Assembly: GCA_039707465.1 (NCBI GenBank)
Contig: CM077644.1
Span: forward strand, 84,328,375 to 84,392,374
Origin: Rhabdophis nuchalis
Taxonomy: Eukaryota; Chordata; Lepidosauria; Squamata; Natricidae
Length of the DNA stretch: 64,000 nt
Reading direction: 5' to 3'
In this document: positions 9,669-20,398 of the stretch, in pieces
Position numbering within the stretch: the stretch's first letter is position 1
Layout of the letters: every line of letters begins with the position of its first letter
Position numbers and translations under genes: made by a program
The notes under the pieces: generated by a model
Seen by the model: only the letters and a program-made list of their open reading frames with translations
The model's database searches: none
What the model was told of the DNA's origin: nothing

Positions 9669-10861
9669 TTTTTTTTTGAAAAAGTTTTATTGGTTTTAAC
9701 AATTTATAGCAGGAAAGGGGTAAATAAGGTATTATATAATATTTTGGAGCTTCCACATCGGGTTTGATGACCGCCTCCGAGTCTTCATACATATTCCATT
9801 AAAAAAAAAAAAAAAGGAAGGGGTACATACATTTTAAAATCATAAATTTTCATATTATTTTATACATTCAATTGCTTTGTATATTGACATCTGTACAGGA
9901 ATTACCATCATAAAAAAAAAAGTATAACAAATTATTTTTGCGATCTGAGCCTCTTTGCTACAGTCTCTTCCTCCTCCCCCCCACCAGCAGGCAGACCCGT
10001 GGCCCCTCCCGTTCCCATCTCATCATCATCCAGGATTGAGGAGTGTTTTTTAAGGAAACTCTGCGCCTCTTCAACTATTTTGATTCTAACTCTTCCTCCC
10101 TCCCAGAATACCAGCATCTCTTCCGGCATCAACCACTTGAACCACAACCCCTTTTTGAACAATTTTTTTGTTAAGAAGGAATAATTCCTTCTTATATCTC
10201 GTATTTTTTTTGGGGATCTGCTTCAATATGGCCACCTCGTTTTGCTGATACATCAAAGGGTCCCCTCTTTGCGCTCTCAGTATCTCCTCCCTCGTTGACA
10301 TTCTTATAAATTTAATATGTATCTCTCTGGGTACCTCATTTATTCTGGCAAATGCTGAATTAATTCTATAAATCAAATCAATGTCCCCCCCAAATAAATT
10401 CGTTATCTTTCTTAATATAATCCGCTAACATAGTAGCCATCAACTCTTTTAAATTTTCATTAGGTAATTCTGGAACATTCTGAAATCTTAAAAAGAAAGA
10501 CATGCGTTCAAAATCAATTTTAGACATTTGACCAGTAATAAAGAAGAAAAGTTGCAAATAAGGCACATACCATTTTTCAAATCCGGAGCCTCGGCGCGGC
10601 CATTTCAGCTCCTTGTAAAATCCTCCATGTTCCAGCTCCTTTGGCGAAAGGGAAGCTCCCCCCACGAAATTTCCCCAGCCCCTAGGGTAAGGCGGGAGCA
10701 GCCCCCCCAACCGCCGTCGAGATGGGGGCCCTCACCGCAAGCCGCCCGTGCAGAGGGGGGGATTATGCCCGTCCCCCCCGCATCCGAAGGCTCAGCTGAG
10801 GCAACACAGCGGCGGACGTGTGGAATCCATGTCCGTCCGCGTCCAAAGCCAGAAACGATCC
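9669..10861 (-). mobile_element. ORF1-only L1 derivative, copy A
   Basis: This is a 1,193-bp minus-strand insertion between exact 21-bp duplications. Read on the minus strand it has a GC-rich 5' region (10861 to about 10540), a damaged ORF1 (10540-9932), about 260 bp of 3' UTR, a CCAATAAAACTTTTTC motif and a poly(A) tail (poly-T at 9667-9677). There is no ORF2. The 5' GC-rich part joins ORF1 at the RRM region, so the long 5' UTR and the coiled coil seen in copy B are missing. The loss may reflect a spliced or internally deleted RNA. Compare copies at 16383-18363 and about 61231-62865. Confidence 0.88.
9932..10540 (-). pseudogene. L1-type ORF1 protein, frameshifted and N-terminally deleted (copy A)
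   Basis: Three overlapping minus-strand frames make up the remnant. 10710-10378 carries MSKIDFERMSFFLRFQNVPE (start of the RRM-like domain). 10376-10086 carries YRINSAFARINEVPREIHIK and LMYQQNEVAILKQIPKK. 10162-9932 carries GLWFKWLMPEEMLVFWEGGR and the basic tail AKRLRSQK. Frameshifts lie at about 10377 and 10165. The coiled coil that makes ORF1p trimerise is absent. In L1 elements this protein binds the element's RNA and acts as a chaperone. This copy cannot encode it. Confidence 0.85.
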
Positions 10862-10882
10862 CAACTAATGCAAATAAAGCTT
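10862..10882. repeat. Target-site duplication, 5' side of ORF1-only L1 copy A
   Basis: Exact copy of 9648-9668, directly beyond the 5' end of the element. Confidence 0.95.
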
Positions 10883-10913
10883 ATGTGGAAATTGTATTTC
10901 ATAGATGATATGG

Positions 10914-10983
10914 CTAATATTCATTTACGTCAATCTCCGTACATTTACGCACCATCTCCGTTCATTTACGCACCATCTCCGAC
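10914..10983. repeat. Short tandem array at an L2 junction
   Basis: Three tandem units of about 20 bp, each CATTTACG followed by (T/C)CA(A/C)(C)ATCTCCG, begin near 10922, 10941 and 10961 and run directly into the truncated L2 copy. The last unit overlaps the L2 sequence ACCATCTCCGACCTCCG. Confidence 0.7.
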
Positions 10984-11245
10984 CTCCGCCTCTTCCGCAA
11001 GTGTCTGAAGACACACCTATTCCATCTAGCCGGCCTAGCATAACCCCCATTACTGACTCTTAGATAGTTTTAAATTTGGGTTTTTTAAATTCGGTTTTTA
11101 GCGCAGGGTCTATTAGAATAAGTTTTTTAAAATTTTATATGTTTTATATGTGTTTTAACATCCCTGTGCGCCGCCCTGGGTCCATTTGGAGAAGGGCGGG
11201 GTATAAATTTAATAAAATAAATAAAAATAAAAAATAAATAAATGA
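10976..11245 (+). mobile_element. L2-clade LINE 3' end
   Basis: Short copy starting at the last codons of the RT protein (TCCGACCTCCGCCTCTTCC), through the AGCCGGCCTAGC segment and the 3' UTR box GCGCCGCCCTGGGTCC and GAAGGGCGGGGTAT (11167-11204), to an AAAT-rich tail. Heavily 5'-truncated. Confidence 0.8.
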
Positions 11246-12599
11246 ATGTAGATTATAAACACATAGTGAATTGTATATCAATGACATAGGCCCACTCTGC
11301 ATAAAAGCTAACCCTCTTTGCACAAAACTGATCCTTTTACCCAGGATACCAAAAGGATCTTTAGATAAAAGCTTCTCTAAATATGTGTTGCATGCATAAC
11401 ATTATGCCCTATTCTTGTTTCTTACTTTGTATTTATTTGTATCTTTTGGAAAGGGTATAGCACACTGTATGCTAGTTACTATGATAAAACTCAGAATTCA
11501 CAATTTATTTGCATTTCATTGACATTCAGTACAGTGATGACTGAAGTAGATGTGTTCATTTACATTTTGTGTTTTTATTTTATTGAGAGATTATTTCATC
11601 AATGCAATACAATTCAGGGTTGTTGGTTGGATCATTTTAACCCTTATTACACATGAGAAGTATATATTGCATAGAGTCTATTGCTATTGCAATAGTACAC
11701 GCAAGAGTAAGAATAATAAAATATGTTTTTTTAAAAGGAAGAAAAGGAGTGCATAAAACATGGCAATTAAGACAGTTTGACCATTTTCATGTAAAACAAA
11801 GATTGACATTTTTGCATATTTTTGTAGAAGTAGTCGTTCTAGAAAGAACACCAAATTAGCCATCTAGAAGTAAAAGATTCTTGAAATGCACAATTGTTAC
11901 TGTTAATTCCTATTTCCTGGCTTTAGTTCCTGATATAGGTATAGTATATACACAACATACATACATATACAGTATACACACCACATATATGCACACACAT
12001 CAAAATGTTGTGAAATCATTTTACTTCCCACATTTTTCTGATGTGATTGTTGCCTCTTGGAATGTAATGCAAATTTAATTTCACAGCAACATATTTTAGA
12101 TTTTTTTAAAACAAAAAACATGCCCAAATTAATTAATATTTTCATTTGCATTGGAATAATGGATTAAATGACCGATAGCTTGTACATAAATCAAAACCGG
12201 ATCTGCCTACCCAAAGGAAATTAAAAAGAGGAGTTTACATGTTTCTTCAATTGTCTCTTATTTGTAACATAAATTACAGGTAGCCATTTCTGAGGCTAAA
12301 GAACTATAATTATTACAGTTTTGCTGCAAAACAAAACTGTGATATTTATCCAAATTATTGGTTTGCTTGCTAGCTATTTTTCTTATCAGCAAAATACAAT
12401 TCTTTCATCAGCTGCTGCTGCCACTATTATTGTTTGAATGGCTAAATAAAATGAATTTGCATAATCTGGATAGTATCAATACCAGTAGGTGGACTCAGAG
12501 GAACACAACACTATTTATTTAACAATGAACTCATTGTGTTCCATCTTTGGGGTCTTCAAAGAAAATCATATAGAACCCTAAGAGCCTTATCTTGATCTT
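11246..12599. other. AT-rich sequence, nothing recognised
   Basis: No SINE, LINE or exon signature identified. A short run of CATACATACATATAC-type dinucleotide-rich sequence lies near 11955-11995. Confidence 0.45.
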
Positions 12600-12602
12600 G
12601 AA

Positions 12603-12664
<62 letters not shown>
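12600..12664. repeat. AAT microsatellite, about 21 units
   Basis: Nearly perfect AAT/TAA trinucleotide run. It directly abuts the LINE-like 3' end on the minus strand at 12665, so it is probably that element's tail. Confidence 0.95.
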
Positions 12665-12665
<1 letters not shown>

Positions 12666-12850
12666 CTTTATTGTCATTGTAATACGATTGCAATAAAATT
12701 ACAATGAGATTGGTTCGAGCACTGTGCCAACATTTGCATCAGGTGGAATACAGACAGCAGTGACAGCCATAACAGGAATCTCTCCAGGCAAACAAAATGG
12801 CCGACAAATGACAGTTGAGAACCCCACATCTGCAGGACAGTGTGTATAAG
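12665..12850 (-). mobile_element. Probable LINE 3' end with AAT tail
   Basis: The first bases, ATCTTTATTGTCATTGTAAT, are the complement of a common vertebrate LINE 3' terminus (ACAATGACAATAAAGAT). The rest (through GTGACAGCCATAACAGGAATC and GGCCGACAAATGACAG) is consistent with a 3' UTR or RT C-terminus but is too decayed to assign to CR1, L2 or another clade. Confidence 0.45.
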
Positions 12851-13394
12851 CAACCCCACTGTCAGTACACCAGTTATTATGTGTGTAAAATTCAAATCTG
12901 TTTGGCATTTTAGGAGTTGGTGGAAGAGGAGCACGTCTGTTTTTCTTTTTTATTTCTTGTTGCTTAGAGGAATCACACTTGGCTTTTTTTTCTTTTCTCT
13001 CTCAGCTTTCCCAACAGAAAAGGATGGAATTACTGGTAGGGGTGGTGCTCTCCGCTTCTTCATTTCAATTCTTGCAGTTGCCCCTTGTATATTCCCAAGA
13101 GATAATGATGGTGCCACCATTACAGAACATAAACTTTGTGAAGAATCTGCGATCATAACCCTAAACCTTGACAATGCACATTAACTACAGTGCTATTTCC
13201 TCCCAAATGTAAGTTAAAACATGTTTTACATGTCATACTAAGTTATGTGTAGTTGTTTCACCCCAGCCAGTTGTGGTTTGCAAAATAAAACCATGGTTCA
13301 ACTATTTCTAATGTAGTTTTTTTTAAACCCAGTGATTAAGCACGTCTTAGTGCAATGTGCAAGCTCAGTTCTAAACTGAAGTCAAGAGATATAA
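12851..13394. other. Unassigned sequence with a pyrimidine-rich tract
   Basis: A T/C-rich tract at 12945-13010 ends in CTCTCTCAG, which looks like a splice acceptor, but no convincing exon or donor follows. The 114-residue frame at 12840-13184 has no recognisable domain. I treat it as chance. Confidence 0.4.
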
Positions 13395-13525
13395 CAGGTG
13401 GGTAACTTTGGACCAGTCTCCCTCAGCCCAACCTACCTAACAGGGTTGCTGTTGTGGAAGGTGTGTTCGATATGTTCACCACTTTGAGTTATTTATAAAA
13501 ATAATAAAGGTAGGATACAAACAAA
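13395..13525 (+). mobile_element. tRNA-derived SINE, 3' part
   Basis: The segment CCTCAGCCCAACCTACCTAA, then CAGGGTTGCTGTTGTGG, then CTTTGAGTTATTTATAAAAA, ending TAATAAAGGTAGGATA, is the body and tail of a common squamate SINE. The tRNA-like head is missing. The same family, in the opposite orientation and with the head, is at 21658-21858. Confidence 0.65.
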
Positions 13526-13884
13526 TACCATATATCATATCATAGTTTGAAAATTTGTACCTGGGAAAGTTAGTCCCTTTTTTTAAATAGAATGTTATCT
13601 AGTTATTAGATGGCAAATGAATATGTTTTTGAACACACTGTATTGTTCTAAATGAAGAACTTGCCATTTCTGTGTTGTAACAAACTGTGATTATCTATGT
13701 ATGTTGTACCCATAGAGGGATTTATTTGGAAATAACATATTGTGTGTCACAAGTGTGTGTGTGTGTGTATCTTCTGAGCTTTTATATGGTTATAGTAGAA
13801 GGCTTTTATTTTCATATAAGAAATAGAAAATGGCAATGAAAACAGAAATAACAATAGCACTTAGTGTTAACTAGAACCCTAATA
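13526..13884. other. AT-rich sequence, nothing recognised
   Basis: Short GT run near 13757. Otherwise featureless. Confidence 0.4.
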
Positions 13885-14098
13885 TTTAGATGTATGTACC
13901 ACTTCATAGTGCTTTGTACCACTCTCTGAGCAGTTTACAAATGTCAGCATATTGCCCCCTATAATCTGGGTCCTTATTTTATTGATCTCAGAAGGCTGGA
14001 AGGTTGAGTCTATCTTGAGTCTGTCAGGATCGAACTCCAGACTGTGGGCAGAGTTAGCTGCAATACTGTATTCTAACCACTGCTCCACTACACCTCTT
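13885..14098 (-). mobile_element. tRNA-derived SINE, minus strand
   Basis: On the minus strand the head reads GGAGCAGTGGTTAGAA (A-box-like) and then GGAGTTCGATCC (close to the B-box consensus), about 45 bases apart, as in a tRNA-derived RNA polymerase III promoter. The body continues through CAGATTATAGGGGGCAATATG. A second, more decayed copy is at 29180-29400. The minus-strand frame at 13879-14088 is a translation of this SINE and not a gene. Confidence 0.65.
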
Positions 14099-15446
14099 AA
14101 AATACAAAAACCTGAAATGTAATTTGAAGCCCAGGAATCATTTCATTGTTTCCACTTTTGTTGAGTATATTCATTTATGAAGTTGTGGGAAAATGTATGG
14201 TTTTTAGTTTATTTGTTTATAAAGTTCTGGGGTGTGGGTATGAAAAAAAACGCAAACATAACTTTTTTTTAAACAAATCACAAAAAATATCATAAGGCAA
14301 TTTCATTAATAATGGCCAAATGGATGGATTATCACTATTCAGTTTAAATTACATCCTGAAAACACCAACATATCTATCTCAGAATTCAACTCTGTACTTC
14401 AAAAGAGCACTGCATCTTCTGAGATAAGTATTATGTGGGCTTAATGGACACCTTAGGAAACACATTTTAAAGCAGCAAGCAGAAAATGACACATTAATGA
14501 AACAGAATTTCTCCTTTCCAATTACTTATTTTGGAACCAGTAACATGAGTACTGGGTCTGTGTGAATACTTTAAAAGAATTAGGTCTTTGTGAACACTCA
14601 AAATAGACTTCAGGTAGATCAAAGCCCCAATAGAAACATCCTTTGAGATTGATCCATAAAATGTCACAGTGCTCTGTTTCATACCTACAGAGTAGACCAG
14701 ACACATCAATTCATCCATCAAAGTTCAAGTCCCACTGCTAGACAAAGGACATCAGCCCTACGTGAGTCAGCAGGTCAAATAAAAAAGCAAGAGATGAAAT
14801 GTCTCAGGATAAAGAATCTCATTCTTCACAGAGCCATAATAACTGAAGATACTATCTTATAATTTTAAGACTCTGTTCTGCAAATAGGGCTGTATTATTG
14901 GCCTTTTTCAAAACCAAAGTCACTCTTGGCATGGCGTGGATCATCTTTCACCTCTTTCTCACATTGTGGTTCCTGCTTTGCTTTAACTTCGAGTTAGATG
15001 CCTTGGTAAAGTTCACAGAATTGCTTCCGTTCTGTCCAGATACATTAGTGAAACCCTGCCCTACTTAGAAATGTCTTGTAATGATTAATCCCTCACCTCC
15101 TTGCCCAGCAAAGCTTCTGATCTCAAGAGAAAATTTCATGACCTTACTGAGGAAATGCAAGAAGGCATGTTGCTGCAAACTTTGCTATAATAAAACTAAG
15201 AAATGAAAGTAAATGACTAACTGGGAAATTATCCAGGGTAAGGTTATTTTCATGGATACTGACTTGGCAAGTTCTGTGATTCCCAGAATGCCTCCACTTG
15301 ACAGATGCAATATTAAACCACCTTTAACCTTACATTTACCATTCCTGGTGGGATGATGATAAGGGGATGCATTCAATTTTGTAGGCCTGATATAAACAAA
15401 TAGTGTAATGAAATTAGGAAAGGAAAGGGGAAAGGAGAAAAGAAAG
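14099..15446. other. AT-rich sequence, nothing recognised
   Basis: No repeat family or exon identified. Bases 14890-15060 are less AT-rich than their surroundings but show no open frame of note. Confidence 0.4.
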
Positions 15447-15516
15447 AGAGAGAGAGAGACAGAGAGAGAAAGGAAGGAAGGAAGGAAGGAAGGAAGGAAG
15501 GAAGGAAGGAAGGAAG
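15447..15516. repeat. AG then GGAA microsatellite
   Basis: An AGAGAG run is followed by about 11 GGAA units (15471-15516). The minus-strand frame with repeated FLPS is a translation of it. Confidence 0.95.
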
Positions 15517-16375
15517 TAGCCTCTTTTAAGCAGAATAAAACTTTTAATCCACATTGCTGAACACAACCCTTAATCAGTTTTATTAACTTGAATGAAAATG
15601 AAAGCAATTAATAATGCAATATGAGACTACTTGCTACTTATACTTTGAGTAATATTTTAAATGTCTTCTTTATATTATCAAGCTTTCAATAACCTAGGGT
15701 GGAAGTACATTCTCAGACAGCAATCATACTGAGAAGTGTCTGAAAAACACACTGCATACAAATGCATATCTAAAGCAACTGATGTGTTTCTTCTTGGATG
15801 AAAACTTTAGGCAGCCACCCTAGCTGCCTAAAGTTAGGGTCAACTAACCTACAAACTACTAGGGCTATAGTGGGATTTAGTGTCTGAATGAGGTTATGAT
15901 GGACACAAGTATGGTTTCATTTGAGAATCACAGAAACAATATTTTATTGATGGGTTGATACTTTCCCCACTTTTCATCCATGGCCAGGATAGTGCATGAA
16001 TATTTGAATCCCCAGATTTTTTTCCCCACTAAAAAGCCCATTGTAGTGGAGATTGACCTGAGAATGATTATTGCAAAGTCACTCAATGAGCTTTCATAGC
16101 TGAGGATGTTCTGAACATTGGCTTCCTAATTTCCTAATCCAATGTGCTAACTACCATGTCAGTGGTTTATTTTCCTGCCACTGTCATTATTACTAGCAAA
16201 ATTCCACACTTTACACAGACTAGTTCTTAGGTAAGTGGGTGGCCATGCAAAACTCAAATGTAAACATCTTTCTTCTTTTGAAAAAGAAAAAAGAAATGGC
16301 CTGAACACGTGAAGCTTCATATTTAAATTCTTCTTACATAAAATGACCACTATAATCACAGAAGTAAAAAAAAAA
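15517..16375. other. AT-rich sequence, nothing recognised
   Basis: A short inverted repeat GGCAGCCACCCTAGCTGCC lies near 15811-15829. No gene was seen. Confidence 0.4.
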
Positions 16376-16657
16376 TAATCTTTTATTTTTTTTTAATATT
16401 GAAAAAGTTTTATTGGTTTTACATTTTTCCATAGGATGGGGTAAGGGATACAAAGAAATTTTGAGAGCATTCACGTCAAAGTCGTCGGCCCTTCCGGGAC
16501 TTCAAAATACATTGATAACAATAAAAAAACATTTTCCATAACACTACAAAGTGAAAGCAAGTACATATACCTAAGTTCTCAGTTCTATGCTGTCAGTCAT
16601 TTACAAAAATCCAAATACAGATATTATGCAATATTATTCAGAAAAATCAAGGCAAAG

Positions 16658-17506
16658 TTATTTTTTAGATCTAAGTCTCTTGGCAATTGTGTCTTCAACC
16701 TCTTCCTCCAGGCCCCCAGCGGGTGGGGCCGTGGCCCCCCCTGCCCCCCCTGAATCTTCCCCCAGGACAGAGGAGTGTTTTTTGAAAAAGGCTTCCGCCT
16801 CGGCAACTGTTTTAATCCTCACTCTTCCTCCTTCCCAGAACACCAGCATCCCTTCGGGTGGCACCCACTTGAACCAAATCCCGTGATCAAACAATGTTTT
16901 AGACAAGAAGGAAAATTTCCTTCTGGCATCTCTAATCTTTCTTGGGATCTGCTTCAAGATAGCAACCTCTTTTTGTTGGTAAATTAACGGACTTCCTCTC
17001 TGCACTTTCAGGATTTCCTCTCTGGTTGACCTTCTAACAAATTTCACATGTATCTCTCTAGGTACTTCATTTATCCTGGCATATGCTGAGTTTATTCTGT
17101 AGGCTAGGTCAATGTCCCCCCTGATCTCATCCTTAGGTTTATGTAAATAGTCTGCTATAATTGTGCTCATGAGATCAGGGGGGCATTCACCAGGTTCCTC
17201 AAAAACATTCTGAAATCTCAAAAAATATGTCATTCTTTCCATATCAATCCTAGACACATGCCCATTTATTTCCACAACCTCGTTAGTAACATTTTTAATC
17301 TCTCCCTTAGCCCCCACCAGCCCCCCTTCCAATTCTTCATTCTTCTGTGTGTTTTCCAGCACTTGTTTCCGTGTGTCCAATAACTCCTTCTTAAAGTTAA
17401 TATTTTCTGCCCTCTGGGCCTTAATTTCTTGTACCAAAGTTTGTATAACAGATTCAAGAGAAGCCATCCTTTGTTCTAAGCTTGCCAGTGCTGTTTCTTG
17501 TGCCAT
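16658..17506 (-). CDS. L1-type ORF1 protein, intact, 282 residues (copy B)
   Basis: ORF1p of L1 elements is an RNA-binding trimer that coats the element RNA in the cytoplasm. Residues 1-85 are heptad-rich and charged (coiled coil, starting MAQETALASLEQRMASLE). Residues about 89-180 form the RRM-like domain (ERMTYFLRFQNV, INEVPREIHVKFVRRSTREE). Residues about 182-245 form the C-terminal domain (AILKQIPRKIRDARRKFSFL, WFKWVPPEGMLVFWEGGRVR). A glycine/alanine-rich linker and a basic end, AKRLRSKK, follow. The start was chosen because it opens the coiled coil and lies beneath a long 5' UTR. At 282 residues it is somewhat shorter than typical mammalian ORF1p. The frame has no stop or shift, although no ORF2 follows. 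Confidence 0.88.
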   Translation of the reverse strand: MAQETALASLEQRMASLESVIQTLVQEIKAQRAENINFKKELLDTRKQVLENTQKNEELEGGLVGAKGEIKNVTNEVVEINGHVSRIDMERMTYFLRFQNVFEEPGECPPDLMSTIIADYLHKPKDEIRGDIDLAYRINSAYARINEVPREIHVKFVRRSTREEILKVQRGSPLIYQQKEVAILKQIPRKIRDARRKFSFLSKTLFDHGIWFKWVPPEGMLVFWEGGRVRIKTVAEAEAFFKKHSSVLGEDSGGAGGATAPPAGGLEEEVEDTIAKRLRSKK

Positions 17507-18363
17507 GATTAGCTGTTAATATCAATGCCACTAAAATGGCGTTTTCTGGGTAAGGCTGATGAGGCAGATCAGGAGCCAAAATTCCGTTCAGGGTTGTAAA
17601 GTTGCAAAGTTCAAGAACCAAGAGAGAAACAATTTTCCAACTCAATAAGTATAATAGCGAAGGTACTCCAGAAAAGAAATCACAAATCCAAAAAGAAAAA
17701 ATTCTTCATTAATAACCAGAGGAAGTCCAAATTGCAAAGAGACGCTGGGAATTTTCCATAAGTGAAATAGTCAGTCAGGAACAAAGAGAAGCCATCTTCC
17801 ACCGCCCAGCTCAAAGCCCGAAGGAGAGAGTGGTAAAATAAATTGTTTCAGCCAGACCTAGAGACATTGTTGCAAGCAAACCGCAGATCACTTTCCTTTG
17901 CTGCAAAAAGTCAGGATTAAAGATTTCCGCTTCCTCGCCGCGAGGAGCCATTTCCAAGTGCCGCTTGAGTCCGAGGGTTTTTTTTTACAAACAAACACCC
18001 CCCTCCCAGTCCTTTCAGCCCGGCTGACAGCAGAAAAAAAAGTTTTAAATCACTCACTCTCCCCCTCGCAGCTGAAGCCCCGAGAAGCCTTCCGACTCAT
18101 TCGATCAACTCTCTCCATGATCGCGAATGGCGCCGTCTGCCTTTGGCGAAGGGAAAACCCCCCGCAGCATGTTCTCCTTCACCTAAGCCGAAGACAAGGG
18201 TCGCTTCCCCCACCGCCGTGGGGGAGAGCGTCCCAGGCAAGCCGGCTTTACGGGAGACCCCCAAAAAAGGGGCGTCTCGCCCCCGTGGGGGGGCAGAAAA
18301 AGCAACAAAACGGCGAGCGAGCGCTAGGCTCACCCGTTGCCGCTGGAGCCGGAACCGGAAGTC
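17507..18363 (-). promoter_or_regulatory. 5' UTR of ORF1-only L1 copy B, probable internal promoter region
   Basis: The 5' 250 bases (18110-18363) are GC-rich with many CpGs and stand out from the AT-rich background. In L1 elements the internal RNA polymerase II promoter lies here. The segment with CCTTTGGCGAAGGGAA (about 18139-18156) also occurs in copy A (10637-10655). The long overlapping plus- and minus-strand frames (18097-18493) are a by-product of the GC content. Promoter function is inferred from the family. Confidence 0.5.
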
Positions 18364-18370
18364 TAATCTT

Positions 18371-19811
18371 GAAACATCTCATGAATTCAATACCTGTAAT
18401 TATCAATGTGCTCAGTTGGCTATCCTGGCCTGTAAACTATTCTATATTATAGGGGGGAGGGAGAGAATGAAACAAACAAAACACAAAACCTAAAACAAAA
18501 CAAAACACTATTGGAAAATGTATATGGGGGGGGGGAAATATCTCAAGGCTACAAGTCTACTCTCTGTGGGATGTTGTTGAATCTTTATTACGGTCAAAGA
18601 CCAGCAATACACGTTACATTTAACCATATATTAAAAAGTACTAACTTTAAGATATAATTTTAAAAATGTCAGCATTATAAGTGGAAAGTAGCATACATGT
18701 TCTCATTTTGTTCAGGTCATTTGCTGGTTTACCTAGGTGCAAAAGCGTTAAGTATGTATGCAAAAACCATGGTCCAGAAATTGTTAGAGATATTGATGTT
18801 GTTGTTTTTTAATATATAAAATTGCAGAATAATTCAGAAAGAGGAAGGAATGAACACATTCAAATGGAAACCCCTAATTGTAACCAATGTCTGTGGCTCT
18901 CTAATGTGAACAATTCAGCAGCCGATGGCAGTTCCTGGAAAACTGTATGACTAAAACTCTCTTTTTCTCCCTGTCAAACCGAATAGTCAGACTGAATCAG
19001 CCATTTCAGGCAAAAGAGCTTGAGAAGAGTGTTCCTGAAATAGCTCTTGCTAATTAACCGTTGCGGAAGTTATTTCTAGTGTTAGGAATAGGTACTCGGA
19101 GTCACCTTCTGCTTTATGAGCACCTTTCATGAGTAAAAGGCACACTTCTTGTCCTGCTCAAATAGCAATTCAAACCGAAAATAGTTTGGAGAAGTTTTGC
19201 TCCTGGAGGCTAATCCAGAATTGTTTACTCCTGTGGCTGCTCTGTATATCTGTGAGGGCTTTTGAGAAAACGGATTTTTTTTTTGTATACAATAATGTTA
19301 TATGCTATTCACAGAGTTTTATTGACATTTTATTTGAAAAAATACTTCTCACCTTTATCCCCCAAACAGTCATATTTTTTTTCTTTCAATACACTTTTTC
19401 CAGAAAGCAAAGTATTGATAGAGGAGAGTATTTGTAGAGGAAGTTTGAAATGTGGGGTCCTTACTGCTTTGGAGAGATTGCTTTCTTGCAGGTGTTTCAT
19501 TCCTCAAACTTGGTAACACCATCAGTGCTAGTAGACCATCAGAAAGTAACGTTTACTGGACATATTTCAAAGTTTAGTTTCCTGAAAAGTTTTATTCTTA
19601 TTCAGTTCCAAGGAAGTAAAGCGAAGCCAAACCAAACCAAACCAACTAAAGTTTGAAACAATTATTTCCCTTTTCCCCAGTTAAATAATATTTACTATAT
19701 TAAACCATGAAAGGAAGAGTAGTTAGCGAACTGGTCAGTTGCAATTATAATTCTTTCTAATGTTAGCAAGTGATGCATGTTGTGAGATCCAGTTGGAGCT
19801 CCCAGGACATG
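18371..19811. other. AT-rich sequence, nothing recognised
   Basis: Poly-G run at about 18526-18535. The frame at 19129-19437 has no domain I can recognise. A run of ACCAAACCAAACCAAACC lies near 19628. Confidence 0.45.
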
Positions 19812-20398
19812 TTATTCATTTGTTATTTATTCAAGTTTATATACCGCCCTATCTCCCCGAGGGGACTCAGGGCAGTGCACAGAAATATAAAAACGAATAC
19901 ATTACAAAACAGTTTAAAATGAATTAAATTAGGGTCTGTGCTAAAAATTTGGATTAGAAAAGATTAAAATCAATCAATTAAAACTTTACCCATTAAAACT
20001 ATGCCAGGCCGGCCTCTTGAAATAGATGCGTCTTTAATGCCCGGCGGAAGAGGCGTAGGTCCGTGATGGTACGAAGGTCGAGGGGTAGGTCGTTTCAGAA
20101 GGCTCTCCCCCTGGGGGCCACCCATTGGCATTGTCTGGCGGATGGCACCCTGAGGAGGCCCACTCTGTGGGAGCGGACAGGTCTAAGGGAGGTATGTGGT
20201 AGGAGGCGGTCCTGCAAGTAGCCAGGTCCCGTGCCATGGAGCGCTTTAAAGATGGTTACTAACACCTTGAAGTGCACCCAGAAGGCCACAGGCAGCCAGT
20301 GCAGCTCACGCAGGAGAGGTGTTACATGGGAGTATCGAGAAACTCCCAGAATCCCCCGCGCGACCGCATTCTGGACTAGCTGGAGCCTCCGGGTGCCT
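19812..20398 (-). mobile_element. L2-clade LINE 3' part, minus strand
   Basis: Minus-strand frames at 20095-20289 and 20034-20237 give FKVLVTIFKALHGTGPGYLQ and later RPVRSHRVGLLRVPSARQCQ in different registers, so the RT C-terminus is frameshifted. The 3' UTR box ACCGCCCTATCTCCCCGAGG is at 19841-19861 and an ATTTATTCA tail lies at 19815-19835. Confidence 0.82.

Larger units (their letters stand above)
16383..18363 (-). mobile_element. ORF1-only L1 derivative, copy B (nearly full length)
   Basis: On the minus strand: a GC-rich 5' end (18363, starting GACTTCCGGTTCCGGCTCC), about 857 bp of 5' UTR, an intact ORF1 (17506-16658), about 250 bp of 3' UTR with CCAATAAAACTTTTTC, then poly(A) (T-run near 16383-16395). 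No ORF2 is present between ORF1 and poly(A). A 7-bp repeat TAATCTT at 16376-16382 and 18364-18370 may be the target duplication. The layout matches copies A and C, including the terminal GTTTTATTGGTTTT on the plus strand, which argues for a family and not independent deletions. Confidence 0.85.

Noticed and set aside
10528..10908. 126-residue plus-strand frame rich in Pro and Arg
   Set aside because: It lies antisense over the GC-rich 5' end of ORF1-only L1 copy A. GC-rich DNA lacks stops by composition.
12840..13184. 114-residue frame with an acceptor-like CTCTCTCAG inside
   Set aside because: No recognisable domain, no donor site or neighbouring exon, and it starts within a probable LINE remnant.
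15185..15607. 140-residue minus-strand frame with FLPS repeats
   Set aside because: Explained by the GGAA microsatellite and flanking low-complexity sequence.
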